Positions 1-6,043 of a DNA stretch of 11,224 bases are shown piece by piece. The notes beneath the pieces were generated by a model, which saw nothing but the letters and a program-made list of their open reading frames with translations, ran no database searches and was not told where the DNA came from. Origin of the DNA: Treponema sp. Lineage in GTDB: Bacteria > Spirochaetota > Spirochaetia > Treponematales > Treponemataceae. Positions within the stretch are counted from its first letter, which is position 1. Each line of letters opens with the position of its first letter. Location: positions 1 to 11,224 of the forward strand of contig JAFZWX010000072.1 in assembly GCA_017617145.1 (NCBI GenBank), given 5' to 3'. Made by a program: the position numbers and the translations under genes.

Positions 1-1
1 T

Positions 2-1027
2 CTTGTAAACGGAATGTTCAACTTCTTTGTAAAGGTTGCAATTATTCATAAAAGAATGCAGCGCAAGATGTTTGATCAGAATCCTTGCTTTACAACTTAC
101 ATAACTCCGGTATGGTGGATTTTGTTCTTCATTCCTTGGATTTTAATGTTCCCGCTTTACTGGCTTGGTGACCTTATTGTATTCCGCAAAATCAAGACAA
201 TGCTTGGAAAAAACTTCCGCTGCGGTGTTAGTGGTGGTGGTGCTTTCCCTCCAAATATCGACGAATTCTTCTGGGCAATCGGAATCAGAGTTCTTGAAGG
301 CTATGGTCTTACCGAAACTGCACCTATTGTTTCTGTACGTCCTTTTGCTGCTCCTGTATTCCGCACAATTGGTTCTCCAATCCGTGGTGTTAAGGCCCGC
401 ATTGTAGACCCTCAGGATGGATTTATTCTTAGCCGAGGTAAAGAAGGTGTTCTTCAGATTAAAGGTCCAACTGTAATGAAGGGCTACTACAAAAACCCAG
501 AGCTTACAGACAAAGCTTTTACTGCAGACGGCTGGCTCGACACAGGTGACCTTGCAATTCAGACAATTCACGATGAACTTATTATTAAAGGTCGTATTAA
601 AGATACAATCGTTCTTCGTGGCGGCGAAAACCTTGAACCGCTTCCAATTGAAATGAAGCTTGCTGAATCTAAGTTCATTAAAGCTGCTGTTGTTGTTGGT
701 CAGGACAAGCGTTATCTTAGTGCACTTATTCTTGTTGATGAAGAAGAAGTCCGGAACTTTGCTGCCGAAAACGGAATGCAGTATGACACTTACGAAAATC
801 TTTTGAAATCAGAAGAAATTCAAAAGCTGTATGAAACCGAAATTAGCAATTTGATTAATGCAAAAACAGGCTTTAAGATGTTTGAACGCATTAACAAGTT
901 CACACTCATTACAAAGCCGTTCGAAGTTGGTGTTGAACTTTCTGCAAAGCAGGAAATCATGCGCTTCCGCATTAATGATATTTACAAGAAAGAAATTGAC
1001 GCTATGTTCAAAGAGGACGACGACTAA
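2..1027 (+). CDS. Long-chain acyl-CoA synthetase (AMP-binding), 5' end outside window
   Basis: This is the C-terminal part of an adenylate-forming ligase that activates a fatty acid with ATP and joins it to CoA. The frame is open to the left edge, so the ATG at 14 is internal and the N-terminal domain with the P-loop lies outside. Visible motifs are the GGGAFPP segment, the A5 motif YGLTETAP (from 302), the A7-like GWLDTGDL (530-553), and the A8 hinge GRIKDTIVLRGGEN (from 590) followed by EPLPIE, typical of the long-chain class. A hydrophobic segment near the left edge (WILFFIPWILMFPLYW) suggests membrane contact. The end is unusual: where the family normally has its catalytic A10 lysine (LTPTLKLKR type), this protein reads ELSAKQEIMR, so the lysine is out of register. 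The stop codon overlaps the arginase start by one base. Family call is sure; the substrate chain length is inferred. Confidence 0.9.
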   Translation, partial: LVNGMFNFFVKVAIIHKRMQRKMFDQNPCFTTYITPVWWILFFIPWILMFPLYWLGDLIVFRKIKTMLGKNFRCGVSGGGAFPPNIDEFFWAIGIRVLEGYGLTETAPIVSVRPFAAPVFRTIGSPIRGVKARIVDPQDGFILSRGKEGVLQIKGPTVMKGYYKNPELTDKAFTADGWLDTGDLAIQTIHDELIIKGRIKDTIVLRGGENLEPLPIEMKLAESKFIKAAVVVGQDKRYLSALILVDEEEVRNFAAENGMQYDTYENLLKSEEIQKLYETEISNLINAKTGFKMFERINKFTLITKPFEVGVELSAKQEIMRFRINDIYKKEIDAMFKEDDD

Positions 1028-1935
1028 TGAACATTCATCTTTTGGAAATGCCGCTTGATTTTGGAGCGAGCAGACACGGTTCCGATATGGGACCTTCGGC
1101 AATTCGTTTAGCAGGAATCAAGGAAAGACTTGAGTCTCTTGGTCACACCATTTCAAACCATTCCGACATTTTTTCTGTTTCGCCACAGGAATATGAACAT
1201 GCCGGCAATCCAAAAGCAAAATATCTTAAACCAATTACAAAGGCTTGTACAAAGCTTGCAGAGCGTGTAGAAAAAATTTGTGCTGCTGGTGAGTTTCCGC
1301 TTATACTTGGTGGTGACCATTCAATCGCACTTGGTTCCATTGCAGGTGCTGCGGCTTATGCAAAAAGCAAAAAAAAGAAAATTGGTGTTCTTTATGTCGA
1401 TGCTCACGGTGACTTTAATACTCCAGAAACTTCTCCAACAGGAAACATCCACGGAGAATGTCTTGCAGCTTGTGCTGGGCTTGGTTTAAAAGAGCTCACA
1501 AATCTTTATTACGAAGGCCGCAAGGTTGACCCAAAGGATATCTGCTTTGTAGGTGTGCGTGCCCTTGACCCTGAAGAAAAAAAGCTTATGAAACAAGCAG
1601 GTGCCACAGTTTTTACAATGAGCGATATTGAACGACAGGGATTTCCTGCAATTGTAAAACAGATTACAGTTTTCTTTAAAACCCACGCCGATTATATTCA
1701 CGTCAGCTTTGACATGGACGTGCTTGACCCGATGTTTGCGCCGGGAACTGGTATTCCTCTCCCTGGTGGATTAACAAACAGAGAAGCGCTGCTCCTTATG
1801 GAAGAAATGTCCGCAACAAAAAAAGTCCTTTCTGCCGAAATTGTCGAAGTAAACCCAATTCTTGATGTCCGAAATCAGACAGCTGCCCTTGCAGTTAGCC
1901 TCGCGGCACGGCTTATGGGTGAGACACTCTTCTAG
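1027..1935 (+). CDS. rocF: Arginase
   Basis: This ureohydrolase is predicted to cut arginine into ornithine and urea in the cytoplasm using a two-manganese site. All expected ligands are visible: GGDHS (95-99, His98), DAHGD (125-129, Asp125, His127, Asp129) and SFDMDVLDP (227-235, Asp229, Asp231). The stretch after DAHGDFNT reads PETSPTGNIHG, which matches the arginase branch rather than agmatinases, and the end VEVNPILDVRNQTA is also arginase-like. Length (302 aa) is normal for bacterial arginases. The ATG overlaps the preceding stop (TAATG), with AAGAGG at 1011-1016 inside the upstream gene as ribosome site, so translational coupling to the acyl-CoA synthetase is likely. Why these two are paired is not clear. 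The alternative of agmatinase or formimidoylglutamase is less likely. Confidence 0.92.
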   Translation: MNIHLLEMPLDFGASRHGSDMGPSAIRLAGIKERLESLGHTISNHSDIFSVSPQEYEHAGNPKAKYLKPITKACTKLAERVEKICAAGEFPLILGGDHSIALGSIAGAAAYAKSKKKKIGVLYVDAHGDFNTPETSPTGNIHGECLAACAGLGLKELTNLYYEGRKVDPKDICFVGVRALDPEEKKLMKQAGATVFTMSDIERQGFPAIVKQITVFFKTHADYIHVSFDMDVLDPMFAPGTGIPLPGGLTNREALLLMEEMSATKKVLSAEIVEVNPILDVRNQTAALAVSLAARLMGETLF

Positions 1936-1939
1936 ACCA

Positions 1940-1975
1940 CGTCATTGCGAGGAGCAAAGCGACGCGGCAATCCAC
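1940..1975 (+). repeat. REP-like 36-bp dispersed repeat, copy 1
   Basis: The unit begins CGTCATTGCGAGGAGC and ends GGCAATCCAC. Its ends can pair (ATTGC 1944-1948 with GCAAT 1967-1971). It starts five bases after the arginase stop. A second copy with three mismatches lies on the opposite strand at 6380-6415. The form resembles REP sequences mobilised by RAYT-type transposases, but no such transposase is in the window. Confidence 0.8.
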
Positions 1976-1983
1976 AAAAAATG

Positions 1984-2012
1984 TTGCCATTTTAAAAAAT
2001 AATTATTATCTT
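1984..2012 (+). promoter_or_regulatory. Candidate sigma70-type promoter for htpG
   Basis: TTGCCA (1984-1989, five of six matches to the -35 consensus) is followed after 17 bases by TATCTT (2007-2012, four of six matches to the -10). It lies in a very AT-rich gap between the REP-like repeat and the double-hairpin repeat. If real, the transcript would carry both hairpins in its leader before the htpG ribosome site. The call rests only on consensus matching in AT-rich DNA. Confidence 0.35.
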
Positions 2013-2016
2013 TAAA

Positions 2017-2114
2017 TATAGATTGTCGGGTCAAGCCCGACAATGACATACTTTTTGTGTCATGACAATGACATATACTTTGTGTCATTACCGGGCTTGA
2101 CCCGGTAATCTATA
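2017..2114. repeat. Double-hairpin palindromic element A, upstream of htpG
   Basis: This is a large imperfect palindrome whose outer ends are TATAGATT and AATCTATA. It holds two perfect 9-bp hairpins. The first has arms ATTGTCGGG (2022-2030) and CCCGACAAT (2036-2044) around TCAAG. The second has arms ATTACCGGG (2087-2095) and CCCGGTAAT (2101-2109) around CTTGA, so it is the inverse of the first. The middle repeats TGACA/TGTCA words. A shorter relative lies after htpG (4113-4175). It is probably a non-autonomous dispersed repeat; no T-tract follows a hairpin, so a terminator role is doubtful. Confidence 0.85.
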
Positions 2115-2134
2115 ATCAAAAATCGAGGCTACAC

Positions 2135-4111
2135 ATGGCAAAACACGAATTTCAAACAGAAGTAAATCAGCTTCTTAAACTTATTATTCATTCACTTTAT
2201 TCAAACAAGGATATTTTCCTGCGCGAAATTGTTTCTAACGGTTCAGATGCGCTGGACAAGCTTAAGTATCTTACTGTTTCGGATGATGCTTACAAATCAA
2301 TTAAATTTGACCCGCGCATTGATATTTCTTTTGATGAGAAGGATTCTGTACTCACCGTTCAAGATTCCGGAATTGGTATGAACGACGAAGATTTGACAAA
2401 CAACCTTGGTACAATTGCACGTTCCGGCACAAAGGCTTTTATGGAACAGCTCACCGCCGAGGCTTCTAAAGATTCTGCACTCATCGGTCAGTTTGGTGTA
2501 GGATTTTACTCTGCATTTATGGCTGCTAAGAAGATTGATGTTTATACACGTAAAGCTGCAGGCGATGGAAAAATCTGGCACTGGAGCAGTGACGGAACAA
2601 ACTCTTATGATATTGATGAAATTGCAGCAGATTCTGCAACAGCAAAAAAATACGGCTTTGATAAACCTGAGCTTACCGGTTCTGCAATCGAAATGCATTT
2701 GAATGATGACAGCAAGGAGTTTGCTTCACGCTGGAAGATTGAAGAGCTTATTAAAAAGTACAGTGACCACATTGCCTTCCCTATTTATCTTCATTACGAA
2801 CAGAAAAAATATGATGACAAAGGAAACGTTACCGGAAGCGAAAACAAGGTTGACCAGGTAAACAGCGCAAGTGCTTTGTGGAAGCGCCCGAAGAACGAGC
2901 TCAAGCCTGAAGACTACAATGAGTTCTACAAAACAATCGGCCACGACGGACAGGATCCTTTGCACTATGTTCATACACATGCCGAAGGAACTCAGGAATA
3001 CACAACGTTGTTCTATATTCCGCAGACAGCTCCGTTTGATATGTACCAGGCCGATTACAAGAGCGGCGTAAAGCTTTATGTAAAACGAGTTTTCATTACC
3101 GATGATGACCGTGAATTACTGCCTGCTTATCTGCGATTTGTTCGTGGTATTATTGATAGCGAAGATTTGCCTTTGAACGTTAGCCGTGAAATTTTACAGC
3201 AGAACCGCATTTTGGATAACATCAGAACTTCTTCTGTAAAGAAGCTTTTGGGTGAGTTCAAAAAAATGGGCGAAGCTGCAGACGCTGCCAAAAAAACAGC
3301 CGAAGACAAACGTACCGACGAAGAAAAGAAAGCAATTGAAAAATGGGCTAAGTTTGTAAAAGCCTTTAACCGCCCGATGAAGGAAGGTTTATACGGCGAC
3401 TATTCCAACCGCGAAGAAATTGCCGAAATTGTCCGCTTTAAGAGTACAGACGCTAGTGGTACCGGCGACGACAACTACACAAGCTTTGCCGCATACGTAG
3501 AAAGAATGAAGCCGGAACAGAAGGCCATCTTTTATATCAGCGGTTCGGATGAAAAGAACCTTCGTGCAAACCCGCTTTTGAAGGCTTACACCGACAAAGG
3601 TTTTGAAGTTCTTATTATGGATGACGACATTGACGATATTGTTATTCCAGGCTTTGGAAAATATAAGGACTACGAGCTCAAAGCTGTAAACCGCAGTGGT
3701 GCCGACGACGATCTTGTAGACAACAAAGAAGAAGCCAAAAAGAAGGAAGAAGAGTTCAAGCCTGTAACAGAAAAGATTAAGAAGGCTTTGGGCGAAAAGG
3801 TAAAGGAAGTTAAGCTTTCTAAAACTTTGAGCGGCAACAACCCAAGCTGCATCGTAGTAGACGAAAACGACCCAAGCTACCAGATGATCCAGATGATGAA
3901 AGCTATGGGTCAGGCCGGTCCAGAACTCAAACCAATCCTGGAAGTAAACGGCGACCACCCTCTTGTAGCAAAACTCAAGGATGCCACCGACGAGGCCGTG
4001 ATAACAGACGTGAGCGAAGTTCTTTTGAGCCAGGCCTTGCTTATTGCAGGTGTTGAACTTAAAGAACCAGCTGTGTTTGTTGAGCATTTGAATAATTTGT
4101 TGAGTAAGTAA
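2135..4111 (+). CDS. htpG: Molecular chaperone HtpG (bacterial Hsp90)
   Basis: This is an ATP-driven cytosolic chaperone that works as a homodimer on client proteins, especially under stress. The 658 residues show the full three-domain plan. The N-terminal GHKL ATPase has LREIVSNGSDALDKL (Glu31 catalytic, Asn35 for magnesium-ATP), DSGIGM (77-82) and the lid loop GQFGVGFYS (118-126). The middle domain has PLNVSREILQQN, whose Arg near 351 contacts the ATP phosphate. The C-terminal dimerisation region lacks MEEVD, as expected in bacteria. Most family members read NASDA where this has NGSDA. Start choice: the ATG has GAGG (2125-2128) six bases upstream and the usual N-terminus for the family. No CIRCE heat-shock operator is seen upstream. 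Palindromic repeats bracket the gene on both sides. Confidence 0.97.
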   Translation: MAKHEFQTEVNQLLKLIIHSLYSNKDIFLREIVSNGSDALDKLKYLTVSDDAYKSIKFDPRIDISFDEKDSVLTVQDSGIGMNDEDLTNNLGTIARSGTKAFMEQLTAEASKDSALIGQFGVGFYSAFMAAKKIDVYTRKAAGDGKIWHWSSDGTNSYDIDEIAADSATAKKYGFDKPELTGSAIEMHLNDDSKEFASRWKIEELIKKYSDHIAFPIYLHYEQKKYDDKGNVTGSENKVDQVNSASALWKRPKNELKPEDYNEFYKTIGHDGQDPLHYVHTHAEGTQEYTTLFYIPQTAPFDMYQADYKSGVKLYVKRVFITDDDRELLPAYLRFVRGIIDSEDLPLNVSREILQQNRILDNIRTSSVKKLLGEFKKMGEAADAAKKTAEDKRTDEEKKAIEKWAKFVKAFNRPMKEGLYGDYSNREEIAEIVRFKSTDASGTGDDNYTSFAAYVERMKPEQKAIFYISGSDEKNLRANPLLKAYTDKGFEVLIMDDDIDDIVIPGFGKYKDYELKAVNRSGADDDLVDNKEEAKKKEEEFKPVTEKIKKALGEKVKEVKLSKTLSGNNPSCIVVDENDPSYQMIQMMKAMGQAGPELKPILEVNGDHPLVAKLKDATDEAVITDVSEVLLSQALLIAGVELKEPAVFVEHLNNLLSK

Positions 4112-4112
4112 T

Positions 4113-4175
4113 AGATTCCCGCGTCAAGCGCGGGAATGACAAAGTTGGTCATTGTCGGGCTTGACCCGACAATCT
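4113..4175. repeat. Double-hairpin palindromic element B, downstream of htpG
   Basis: Outer ends are AGATT and AATCT. The first hairpin has arms ATTCCCGCG (4115-4123) and CGCGGGAAT (4129-4137) around TCAAG. The second has arms ATTGTCGGG (4151-4159) and CCCGACAAT (4165-4173) around CTTGA. The plan is that of element A with a shorter middle. It begins right after the htpG stop and could shield or end the mRNA 3' end, although only a weak TCTTTT run follows. Confidence 0.85.
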
Positions 4176-4225
4176 TTTAGAAAATCGGGCTTACTGAGGC
4201 TCTCGAAGGGCCCCACTATAAAGCC

Positions 4226-4393
4226 ATGTCTCAAGAAGATTTTTCAAATATATCCGTTCCTCCAAAAGTTACTGTTTCAACAATTGAAGAATTAAACAAA
4301 AAGTTGGATGAAGGTCTTGAAGATATAAATTCAGGAAATGTCGTTCCAGCCGAAGTTGTTAATCAGCGGCTTCATGAAAAATACGGAATATGA
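4226..4393 (+). CDS. Small orphan antitoxin-like protein (55 aa)
   Basis: The short frame encodes an acidic protein starting MSQEDFSNISVPPKV and ending NSGNVVPAEVVNQRLHEKYG. The C-terminal half (LDEGLEDINSGNVVPAEVV) resembles the toxin-binding tail of RelB/DinJ-type type II antitoxins, which usually follow a pattern of a short acidic helix, a G-V/R-V turn and an EEV helix. This is recognition by pattern only. No toxin gene follows: the next gene lies on the other strand seven bases away. The start is uncertain because no good ribosome site is at the proper distance (GAAGGG at 4205-4210 is 15 bases off). The frame stays open upstream to 4181, reading IGLTEALEGPHYKA before the Met, with no ATG, GTG or TTG. 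It may be a truncated remnant whose real start was lost near repeat B. Confidence 0.5.
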   Translation: MSQEDFSNISVPPKVTVSTIEELNKKLDEGLEDINSGNVVPAEVVNQRLHEKYGI

Positions 4394-4399
4394 AAATAA

Positions 4400-4669
4400 T
4401 CAATTAATCAAATCATTTTCTAATACAGATTTAATATCATTTATAAGTTTTTCTTGTATTTGATTTTTAAGTTCATTTCTTGAAACAGAAGTATCTCTTA
4501 AAAATAAATCTGCAGGATGAATTTGAAGAGCGTTTGCAATAGATAGAATCATATCAAAAGAAGGTTTTGCCCGACCTGCTTCAATTGCTCCAATCATCCC
4601 ATTAGAGCAGTCACATTCTTCTGCAAGCTGAGCCTGCGAGATATTTTTCTTTGCGCGGTAATATTTCAA
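4400..4669 (-). CDS. XRE/Cro-type helix-turn-helix regulator (TTG start or truncated)
   Basis: This is an 89-residue DNA-binding protein with a near-complete HTH_3 domain. The helix-turn-helix spans about residues 11-36 (SQAQLAEECDCSNGMIGAIE then AGRAKP) and is followed by SFDMILSIANALQIHPADLF, the usual fourth and fifth helices. The rest is a short polar, probably helical tail. The codon at 4667-4669 reads TTG, not ATG, and has no visible ribosome site. Upstream in the same frame are only six more codons (including Ile-Asn before the Leu-Lys-Tyr-Tyr that usually opens such domains) before a TGA. The domain thus begins almost at the start codon, and the N-terminus may be lost. It is head to head with the zinc-ribbon gene, with 17 bases between them, so it could regulate that gene. 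Target and ligand are unknown. Confidence 0.75.
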   Translation of the reverse strand: MKYYRAKKNISQAQLAEECDCSNGMIGAIEAGRAKPSFDMILSIANALQIHPADLFLRDTSVSRNELKNQIQEKLINDIKSVLENDLIN

Positions 4670-4686
4670 ATTTATGAGGAGAAATC

Positions 4687-5421
4687 ATGTATTGTAAACA
4701 ATGCGGAAAAGAAATCAATGGAGATGTTTTATTCTGCCCAAACTGTGGTACAAAACTTGATGAAAATGAAGCACCTATAAAAACTGATACGGGTGAAAGT
4801 GAAGCTGTAACAGGATTTATCCTAGGTCTTGTAAGTTTATTGTTTTGGGTAACTATTATTGTACCAATTTTAGGATTATACTTTAGTAGTAAAGGAAAAA
4901 ACTCCTCAAAAGCAAATTTTGCGAAAGCCGGTAAAATTCTATCAATAATATCTTTGTTTATTCCAGTTTTAGGTTTATTATTCTTCCTTGCTATTGGGGG
5001 TAGTTCTTTGGCAACTAAGATTATGGCTAAAAATTCAGCCAAAAACGCATATAATCCCAATATATCAGCAGAACAATATCAAGGAGAAAAAGAAGAAACT
5101 GATTATGATTGGTATAAATCCGTTGGTGTCATTCAAACAACAACCTGTGATGAAACCCCTGCAACAGTACGAATTAACGTATATCTTGGATATAAGAAAG
5201 GAGATACCGCTACATCTACAGAAATTACCTCACGATCTGTTGAATTAAAAGATTTCTTGAGAAGATATTTTCGCGGTAAAACTGCTGCTGAATTATTAAA
5301 TTCAAACAATGAAGAAAAATTGAAAATGGAAATACGAAACGGTATTAACGATAATGTTCTTTCTAGTTCTAAAATCAGAGATATTTCTTTTGATCAGTTG
5401 GATGTTATTGAACCGAATTAA
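4687..5421 (+). CDS. Zinc-ribbon membrane protein with FliL-like C-terminal domain
   Basis: The 244-residue protein has three parts. Residues 3-20 form a four-cysteine zinc ribbon (Cys3, Cys6, Cys17, Cys20; YCKQCGKEI and FCPNCGTKL). Residues about 41-66 and 82-105 are two membrane spans with a Lys/Ser-rich hinge, like DUF4190-type small membrane modules. Residues about 147-242 resemble FliL, the flagellar basal-body protein that steadies the motor stator: a beta strand VRINVYLGY, then RSVELKDFLRRYFRGKTAAE, then EEKLKMEIRNGIND, then IRDISFDQLDVIE. The FliL match is by pattern and is not proven. By hydrophobicity, ribbon and FliL-like domain should lie on the same membrane side, which is odd because FliL acts in the periplasm. 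The ATG has GAGGAG (4676-4681) five bases upstream. It is AT-rich compared with htpG and not near flagellar genes. The function is not known. Confidence 0.75.
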   Translation: MYCKQCGKEINGDVLFCPNCGTKLDENEAPIKTDTGESEAVTGFILGLVSLLFWVTIIVPILGLYFSSKGKNSSKANFAKAGKILSIISLFIPVLGLLFFLAIGGSSLATKIMAKNSAKNAYNPNISAEQYQGEKEETDYDWYKSVGVIQTTTCDETPATVRINVYLGYKKGDTATSTEITSRSVELKDFLRRYFRGKTAAELLNSNNEEKLKMEIRNGINDNVLSSSKIRDISFDQLDVIEPN

Positions 5422-5442
5422 AATACCGTGTGTGGGTAAAAT

Positions 5443-5577
5443 AACACGCATTTTAGATAATAAGTCACAAATCGCGTGTAAATACAAAAGGTTTTGATTC
5501 TTGTGTACACGCGGATGAGGTTATAGCGTATTGTTGCGCGTGTATTATAGGAAATTTTGTGGCATTGAATACACGCG
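5443..5577. repeat. Alternating array of the 8-mer TACACGCG
   Basis: The gap between the zinc-ribbon gene and the toxin gene (5422-5719, 298 bp) has no convincing ORF. It holds four exact copies of TACACGCG in alternating orientation at 5473-5480 (minus), 5506-5513 (plus), 5537-5544 (minus) and 5570-5577 (plus), with a weaker plus copy AACACGCA at 5443-5450. Centres are 30, 33, 31 and 33 bases apart, near three DNA turns. Two copies make a 64-bp unit, repeated at 5473 and 5537; the arms are conserved but the spacers much less so. It could be a cluster of protein-binding sites or paired hairpins. Function unknown. Confidence 0.75.
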
Positions 5578-5610
5578 GAATCAGTTAGACTTTTCAAAAG
5601 GCATGTATGC

Positions 5611-5712
5611 GGGGTTTTAGGGGTGGCAACCCCTAGGCGGTGGGGTAACGGAAAAGACCGAAGCGAACGAAGTGAGCGAGGACTTTGAAGTTAGGGGAGG
5701 TCGTCCTCCCCT
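5611..5712. repeat. GC-rich two-hairpin dispersed-repeat-like element
   Basis: A GC-rich block in AT-rich surroundings is bounded by two perfect hairpins. One has TAGGGGT (5618-5624) and ACCCCTA (5629-5635) around GGCA. The other has AGGGGAGG (5693-5700) and CCTCCCCT (5705-5712) around TCGT. Between them is GAAGCGAACGAAGTGAGCGA, a low-complexity purine-rich motif of a kind common in dispersed elements. The right hairpin lies seven bases past the toxin stop codon and may protect that mRNA end, but no T-tract follows in that direction. No other copy is in the window, so calling it a repeat is inference from its form. Confidence 0.55.
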
Positions 5713-5719
5713 CATTCAC

Positions 5720-6043
5720 TTATTTTATCACATCTCCAAACAAAATCCTGATATAATCCCTTGATTCATGCATAATTCTATCAATAAACACATCGTGCTC
5801 AATCTGGCGGTAAAAAATCAGATATTTTTTGAAATGAATAAAACGGTAAGCGGTTTCAAGCCCGTTTGGAAGAAAAACTTTTACACCAATATTATCCAGA
5901 GTTTTTAAATCTTGGATTGCGTTTCTTATGCCATCGATTGTATTTTTTGCAGCAATAGGGTTTTGCAGTTCAAAGCGGATGTAATCATATGTATCGTCCA
6001 TATCGGCAAGCGCTTCTGGAGAATAATGAATTGTATTAGGCAT
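5720..6043 (-). CDS. ParE/RelE-family toxin
   Basis: This is the toxin of a type II toxin-antitoxin pair, 107 residues. The N-terminal IHYSPEALADMDDTYDYI is the classic ParE opening, and a helical hairpin with NPIAAKNTIDGIRNAIQDL follows. The beta-sheet core has YRFIHFKKYLIFYRQ and the end has VFIDRIMHESRDYIRIL, all at family-typical places and length. ParE toxins poison DNA gyrase while RelE toxins cut mRNA on the ribosome; the sequence looks more ParE-like, but the target is not shown. An upstream TTG at 6058 also starts this frame, but the ATG at 6041-6043 is preferred because GAGG (6053-6056) lies nine bases before it and the N-terminus then fits the family. Its ATG overlaps the antitoxin stop by eight bases, so the two are translationally coupled. 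Confidence 0.88.
   Translation of the reverse strand: MPNTIHYSPEALADMDDTYDYIRFELQNPIAAKNTIDGIRNAIQDLKTLDNIGVKVFLPNGLETAYRFIHFKKYLIFYRQIEHDVFIDRIMHESRDYIRILFGDVIK

Noticed and set aside
2111..2116. TATAAT as the htpG -10 box
   Set aside because: The -35 position at 17 bases is TTACCG, a poor match, and transcription would start almost on top of the ribosome site. It is more likely a chance product of the repeat's edge.
1936..2134. CIRCE (HrcA) heat-shock operator upstream of htpG
   Set aside because: The TTAGCACTC and GAGTGCTAA arms are absent; the palindromes present are of the dispersed TCAAG-loop type.
3389..4087. Long open frame antisense to htpG
   Set aside because: It lies wholly opposite a clear htpG, its product is a Phe/Val-rich unrecognisable protein, and it has no ribosome site. 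It is an artefact of htpG codon use.
4113..4180. Intrinsic terminator of htpG
   Set aside because: The hairpins are strong, but only a short TCTTTT run follows and the same structure occurs upstream of the gene, so a repeat element explains it better; some termination cannot be excluded.
5443..5577. CRISPR array
   Set aside because: The repeated unit is only 8 bases, alternates in orientation, and has no constant spacer-repeat plan or cas genes.
5473..5590. Integron attC site or cassette boundary
   Set aside because: A GTTAGAC core occurs at 5584-5590, but no matching RYYYAAC partner or integrase is visible, and the 8-mer array does not follow the attC layout.
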